NCBI RefSeq assembly: GCF_000732925.1
Contig: NZ_CP008953.1
Span: 8,897,319 to 8,961,318, forward strand
Length of the DNA stretch: 64,000 nt
Source: Amycolatopsis japonica
GTDB taxonomy: Bacteria; Actinomycetota; Actinomycetes; Mycobacteriales; Pseudonocardiaceae
Direction of reading: 5' to 3'
Shown here: one piece after another, positions 60,754-64,000 of the stretch
How positions within the stretch are numbered: the first letter of the stretch is position 1
Layout of the letters: each line of letters starts with the position of its first letter
Made by a program: the position numbers and the translations under genes
The notes under the pieces: model-generated
What the model was told of the DNA's origin: nothing
Database searches by the model: none
Seen by the model: only the letters and a program-made list of their open reading frames with translations

Positions 60754-60767
60754 GTTTCACGTGAAAC
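60754..60767. promoter_or_regulatory. parS site
   Basis: GTTTCACGTGAAAC is a second perfect parS core, flanked by GC...GC to 18 bp. It lies upstream of rsmG and downstream of jag. Confidence 0.92.
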
Positions 60768-60798
60768 GCCACGCGTGTAATTCACCCAGGAAACGAAG

Positions 60799-60830
60799 AA
60801 GCGGCCCGCCGGATGACCGGCGGGCCGCTT
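60799..60830 (-). terminator. intrinsic terminator after jag
   Basis: AAGCGGCCCGCCGG (60799-60812) pairs perfectly with CCGGCGGGCCGCTT (60817-60830), with a 4-nt loop. On the minus strand it is followed by CTTCGTTT. It would end the rpmH-to-jag transcript 15 bp after the jag stop. Confidence 0.88.
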
Positions 60831-60844
60831 CGTTCGAGTAACCG

Positions 60845-61402
60845 TCAGGCGGGGAAGATGACGACCCGGCGCTTCGGGTCCTCTCCTTCGCTCTCGCTCT
60901 TGACGCCGTCCACAGCGGCGACCGCGTCGTGCACGACCTTCCGCTCGAACGGGCTCATCGGCTGAAGCCGCACGCGCTCGCCAGAGGAGACGACCGTCTC
61001 GGCGGTCGAGCGACCGAGCTCGCGGAGCTCCTCGCGACGGTCCGCGCGCCAGCCCGCGATGTCCAGCATCAGCCGGCTCCGCGAACCGGTCTCCTGCTGC
61101 ACCGCCAGCCGCGTCAGTTCCTGCAGCGCCTCCAGCACAGTGCCGCGGGGACCGACGAGCTTCTCCAGGTCCTCGCCGCCGTCGATGCTGACGATCGCGC
61201 GGCCCGCTTCGACATCGAGGTCGATGTCGCCGTCGTAGTCCAAAAGGTCGAGCAGCCGCTCGAGGTAGTCACCGGCGATGTCGCCCTCCTTCACGAGGAC
61301 GTCGTCGTCGACACCTCCCTTGCGAGCGGTCTCTTCAGCGGCGCCCTCAACCTCGGCCGCGCTGTTCTCCTCGGCGTCGATCGTGTCGATCGTCTCCGCC
61401 AT
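60845..61402 (-). CDS. jag: Jag/KhpB-type RNA-binding protein (KH and R3H domains)
   Basis: This 185-residue protein has a KH domain with the GxxG loop VGPRGTVLEAL and a C-terminal R3H-like part (RLQPMSPFERKVVHDAV). The N-terminus is acidic. KhpB/EloR proteins bind RNA and affect cell elongation in Gram-positives. It follows yidC as in the usual origin block. Confidence 0.92.
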   Translation of the reverse strand: MAETIDTIDAEENSAAEVEGAAEETARKGGVDDDVLVKEGDIAGDYLERLLDLLDYDGDIDLDVEAGRAIVSIDGGEDLEKLVGPRGTVLEALQELTRLAVQQETGSRSRLMLDIAGWRADRREELRELGRSTAETVVSSGERVRLQPMSPFERKVVHDAVAAVDGVKSESEGEDPKRRVVIFPA

Positions 61403-61432
61403 TACTGGTCTCCTCTCCGGCCCGGATCGGCG

Positions 61433-62533
61433 TCAGCGACGCTTCCGGTCCGATTTCTTAGTCGAGTCCGAGATGAGACCGGGCACGTCCGCACCGTTCT
61501 CCTTCGAGCCGTTCGTCGACGACTCGGCTGTTGCGTCGTTGGCGTCCTTCTTCTTCGCGGAGGAGCCGGTCTGGGCGAAGCCGTGCGGCGAGCCCGCCTT
61601 CTTGACCTGGCCACCGGAGGACGGCTTGTTCTTCTTCTGCTGGACCGGCTTCTGGCCGGGGCGGGGCGCGGTCGGCTTCTGGCCCGGCTTCGGGCCGAGG
61701 TTCGCGCGCTTCTCCTTCTCGGCTTCCTTGCGGGCCTCTTCTTCCTTGTCGATCCGCGTGTAGACGAGACGCTGCTGCATCAGGGTCCAGCCGTTGTTGG
61801 CGAGCCAGTAGAAGAGGAGGCCGACCGGGAACAGCGCACCGAAGATGAGGACACCGAGCGGGAAGATGTACATCGTCAGCTTGTTCATCATCGCGGTCTG
61901 CGGCGTGGCCGACTCGGGGTTCTGACGCTGGACCGAGTGACGCGCGGTGAGGTGCGTGGCGATGCTGGCGACGATCATCAGCGGGATCGCGACCGGGGCG
62001 ACATACCAGTGGAAGCCGGTCGCCGCGTTGCCGCCGCTGACCATGTCGACACCGGTGTAGATCGCGTCGCCGAGGTTGACGCCGAACAGCTTCGCGTGGA
62101 CGTAGGACTCGACGCCGGCCTGGTCGAAGAAGTAGTTCTCGGTCTTCGGGCCGCCGTACGGGTTGATGGTGAACATCCGCAGGACGTGGTTCAGACCGAT
62201 GAAGACCGGGATCTGAAGCAGCATCGGCAGGCAGCTGCCCAGCGGGTTGACGCCGTGCTCCTTCTGGAGCTTCTGCATCTCCATCGCCTGGCGCTGCCGG
62301 TCGTTCGCGTACTTCTTCTGGATCTTCTTCATTTCCGGCGCGAAGTCCTGCATCTTCTTCATCGACCGGACCTGGTTCACGAACGGCTTGAACATGATGC
62401 CGCGGACCGTGAACGTCAAGAAGATGATCGCGAGGATCCAGGAGACCGCGTTCGCCTCACCGAACACGAGCCCGAAGACCTTGTGCCAACACCACAAGAT
62501 GAAGGACACGGGGTAGTAGATGAAGTCGAGCAC
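61433..62533 (-). CDS. yidC: membrane protein insertase YidC
   Basis: YidC inserts proteins in the cytoplasmic membrane, alone or with Sec. The 366-residue protein has a short N-terminus, the conserved core with KPFVNQVRSMKKMQD and PEMKKIQKKYANDRQRQAMEMQ, the GCLPMLLQIPVF-type helix (LGSCLPMLLQIPVFIGL), and a long Lys-rich cytoplasmic tail. Start GTG at 62533, after GGAG. It follows yidD closely. Confidence 0.96.
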   Translation of the reverse strand: MLDFIYYPVSFILWCWHKVFGLVFGEANAVSWILAIIFLTFTVRGIMFKPFVNQVRSMKKMQDFAPEMKKIQKKYANDRQRQAMEMQKLQKEHGVNPLGSCLPMLLQIPVFIGLNHVLRMFTINPYGGPKTENYFFDQAGVESYVHAKLFGVNLGDAIYTGVDMVSGGNAATGFHWYVAPVAIPLMIVASIATHLTARHSVQRQNPESATPQTAMMNKLTMYIFPLGVLIFGALFPVGLLFYWLANNGWTLMQQRLVYTRIDKEEEARKEAEKEKRANLGPKPGQKPTAPRPGQKPVQQKKNKPSSGGQVKKAGSPHGFAQTGSSAKKKDANDATAESSTNGSKENGADVPGLISDSTKKSDRKRR

Positions 62534-62537
62534 TGAG

Positions 62538-62843
62538 CTACTCCTCGATCGGTGTTTCAGGTCGGCGGTGGCGCCACGAGAACGTCTCGGGTACCGGATC
62601 GCGGCCGGGCATGGTCCACGGGCCACAGCGCAGCAGACGCCGGACCGCGAGATAAGTGCCGCGGCCGGCGCCGTGCCGGGTCAGTGCCTCGACGGCGTAC
62701 GCGCTACAGCTCGGGTAGAACCTGCACGCCGGAGGAAGGAAGGGGGAGATCGCCTTGCGGTACAGCTTGATGGGCAGGAGCAGCACCCATGCCACCGGGC
62801 CCGGGCGGGCGTCTTCGGTGGTCTCGTTCTCGGTGGCTCGCAT
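62538..62843 (-). CDS. yidD: membrane protein insertion efficiency factor YidD
   Basis: This small 101-residue protein has the UPF0161 signature: LLPIKLYRKAISPFLPPACRFYPSCSAYA then GPWTMPGRDPV. It assists YidC. It sits between rnpA and yidC as is normal. Confidence 0.94.
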   Translation of the reverse strand: MRATENETTEDARPGPVAWVLLLPIKLYRKAISPFLPPACRFYPSCSAYAVEALTRHGAGRGTYLAVRRLLRCGPWTMPGRDPVPETFSWRHRRPETPIEE

Positions 62844-62847
62844 GCCG

Positions 62848-63231
62848 TTACACCGCTGATCCGTGGTCGGGGGGTCGCGTCTGGCGGGACAGCCCGAGAC
62901 GCCGCAACGACGCGTCGAGATCCGAGCCGAGTTCCGCGCTGGACGCGTCCGCGGCCGGAGGTAGTGCCCGTATCACCAACGAGCTGCCGGGCGGCAGTGT
63001 TCCGATCCTGGCGGAAACGAGATGCCTCAACCGGCGGGTGACCCGGTGGCGGACCACCGAATTGCCCACGGCCTTGCTCACCACAAAACCCGCCCGCGCC
63101 GCTTCGGCGGCATCGGGCGGGTCCGTGGTCAACGCATGGACGACGAGGCGGCGCCTGCCTGCCTTGGCCCCACGCCGCATCACGGCACGGAAATCCTCAC
63201 TGCGCCGCAACCTCGCGGCGGCCGGCAGCAC
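62848..63231 (-). CDS. rnpA: ribonuclease P protein component
   Basis: This 127-residue basic protein is the protein subunit of RNase P, which makes the 5' ends of tRNAs. It has the RNR-like motif KAVGNSVVRHRVTRRLRHL and the N-terminal RLRRSEDFRAVMRRG. Start GTG at 63231. The order rpmH-rnpA is universal. Confidence 0.94.
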   Translation of the reverse strand: MLPAAARLRRSEDFRAVMRRGAKAGRRRLVVHALTTDPPDAAEAARAGFVVSKAVGNSVVRHRVTRRLRHLVSARIGTLPPGSSLVIRALPPAADASSAELGSDLDASLRRLGLSRQTRPPDHGSAV

Positions 63232-63254
63232 GACGTCCCTCGACGACGGCCGGA

Positions 63255-63398
63255 TCAGGCGGACAGCGCGCCGCGGCCCTTGCGACGGCGAGCCGCCAGG
63301 ATGGCCCGGCCGGCGCGGGTCCGCATGCGCAGCCGGAATCCGTGGACCCGGGCGCGGCGGCGGTTGTTCGGCTGGAAGGTGCGCTTACCCTTGCTCAC
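63255..63398 (-). CDS. rpmH: 50S ribosomal protein L34
   Basis: This 47-residue protein matches L34: KRTFQPNNRRRARVHGFRLR followed by MRTRAGRAILAARRRKGR. The GTG at 63398 has AGGAGAA about 7 nt upstream. Confidence 0.97.
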   Translation of the reverse strand: MSKGKRTFQPNNRRRARVHGFRLRMRTRAGRAILAARRRKGRGALSA

Positions 63399-64000
63399 GA
63401 CTAACTTCTCCTGTTTCTCGGCCGCCGGGAACGGTTCGACCCGTTCCTGGCGTGTCGTGCTGACGCACGGCAGTCTCTGGTGTCTCCTACCAACGTGTGG
63501 CCTCGTCACGTCGAGCGACGACAACGTGGGCACGCGAAACGCCCCCGCTGTATACGGGAGACCTTACGAGGGTACGCACCCACCGCCCGGGCCCGGCAGG
63601 CACCCCCTCGACCACGGACCGCGACCGTACGTGGAGAGTGATCACCGACGACGCGAGGGCATCGAATGGCAACACGCCGTACACCGTGAAATGCTTGCGC
63701 GCGAGGACGCCTTGTGGCAACGAGCGGGGCTTGTTAGCGTGCCCCTCCCGGGTTTTCGCCGAGGTGGAACGGTGCAGGCGCCCGGGTGTCCTCGGGGATG
63801 TGGAGGCATCCCGTCGGCATACGACGATCCCGCAGGTGGCGTCACCGCGGGCCGCCGTACATTAGTGCACAGCTGTGGACAACTATGTGGATATTTGCTG
63901 TGCGCGCGAGCCGACCGGGCCATGATGACGCTCGACCCGGCGTTCGGGCCGCTGAGTGATCTCGCCGCAGCGCACCGACGAGGGGAGGGGAGTCAGGCAG
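63399..64000. promoter_or_regulatory. rpmH-dnaA intergenic region with DnaA boxes
   Basis: No convincing gene lies in these 602 bp. Near the end are TGTGGACAA (63874-63882, complement of TTGTCCACA) and TGTGGATAT (63886-63894, one mismatch to the box). A GGGGAGGGG purine run lies at the very end and would suit a ribosome site for dnaA just past 64000. It should hold the divergent rpmH and dnaA promoters. Confidence 0.55.

Noticed and set aside
63642..63923. Small frames in the rpmH-dnaA gap
   Set aside because: Composition and lack of ribosome sites do not support genes; the region is more likely the dnaA/rpmH promoter zone.
1..64000. CRISPR arrays, tRNA genes, rRNA genes and insertion sequences
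   Set aside because: No evenly spaced repeat array, no cloverleaf-type tRNA sequence, no rRNA and no transposase gene was seen in the window.

Overview
The window is high-GC actinobacterial chromosome. It most resembles a Pseudonocardiales genome such as Amycolatopsis. That assignment is inferred from gene content, very high GC, many GTG starts and the layout of the replication-origin side. From 40.6 to 63.4 kb the order pcnA, NUDIX, DUF6049, murJ, pseudokinase, sigM, anti-sigma, trxB, trxA, cwlM, GNAT, parB, parA, rsmG, jag, yidC, yidD, rnpA, rpmH matches the origin-proximal block known from mycobacteria. The window stops just short of where dnaA is expected.

Region by region. 0-7.5 kb: a MacS-like two-component pair, a lipoprotein, a DUF1707 protein, a DHA2-type MFS exporter, ptsI with a DasR-type operator on its start codon, and a ribokinase. 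7.8-10.9 kb: a small type VII-secretion-like cluster on the minus strand (YbaB-like protein, EspC-like protein, WXG-type helical protein, membrane protein). 11-19.8 kb: TetR and SDR genes, leuS behind a leucine-rich leader peptide and terminator (attenuator-like), a phytase-like secreted protein, SdpI-like and AlgH-like proteins, and a second MFS transporter. 19.8-37.3 kb: a long, tightly packed plus-strand toxin/immunity island. 37.3-40.5 kb: an LLM oxidoreductase, a methyltransferase and an orphan histidine kinase. 40.6-64 kb: the conserved origin-side block, interrupted by an aminotransferase / Ddl-like / small protein / HAD insertion.

The most interesting part is the island at 19842-37331. 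A YbaB-like protein and a WXG100 protein precede a 2417-residue effector. It has a CpnT-like WXG N-terminus, a Ser/Asp-rich and Pro-rich stalk, ten 18-bp repeats, two ADP-ribosyltransferase-like domains, two papain-like (Tox-PL) domains and a RelA/SpoT-synthetase-like C-terminus. The first papain-like copy has lost its Cys and His. Downstream are a small protein, two TNT-domain proteins with YezG-like segments, and three ADP-ribosylglycohydrolase-family proteins. One of the three keeps the metal-binding aspartates and two have lost them. This reads as a multi-warhead type VII-type effector with ADP-ribose-removing and possibly blocking immunity proteins.

Regulatory sites seen include a dre-like palindrome (ptsI), a leucine attenuator-like leader (leuS), a SigR/SigH-type promoter (trxBA), parS sites beside parAB, DnaA boxes in three places, and a 23-bp dispersed repeat that occurs three times.
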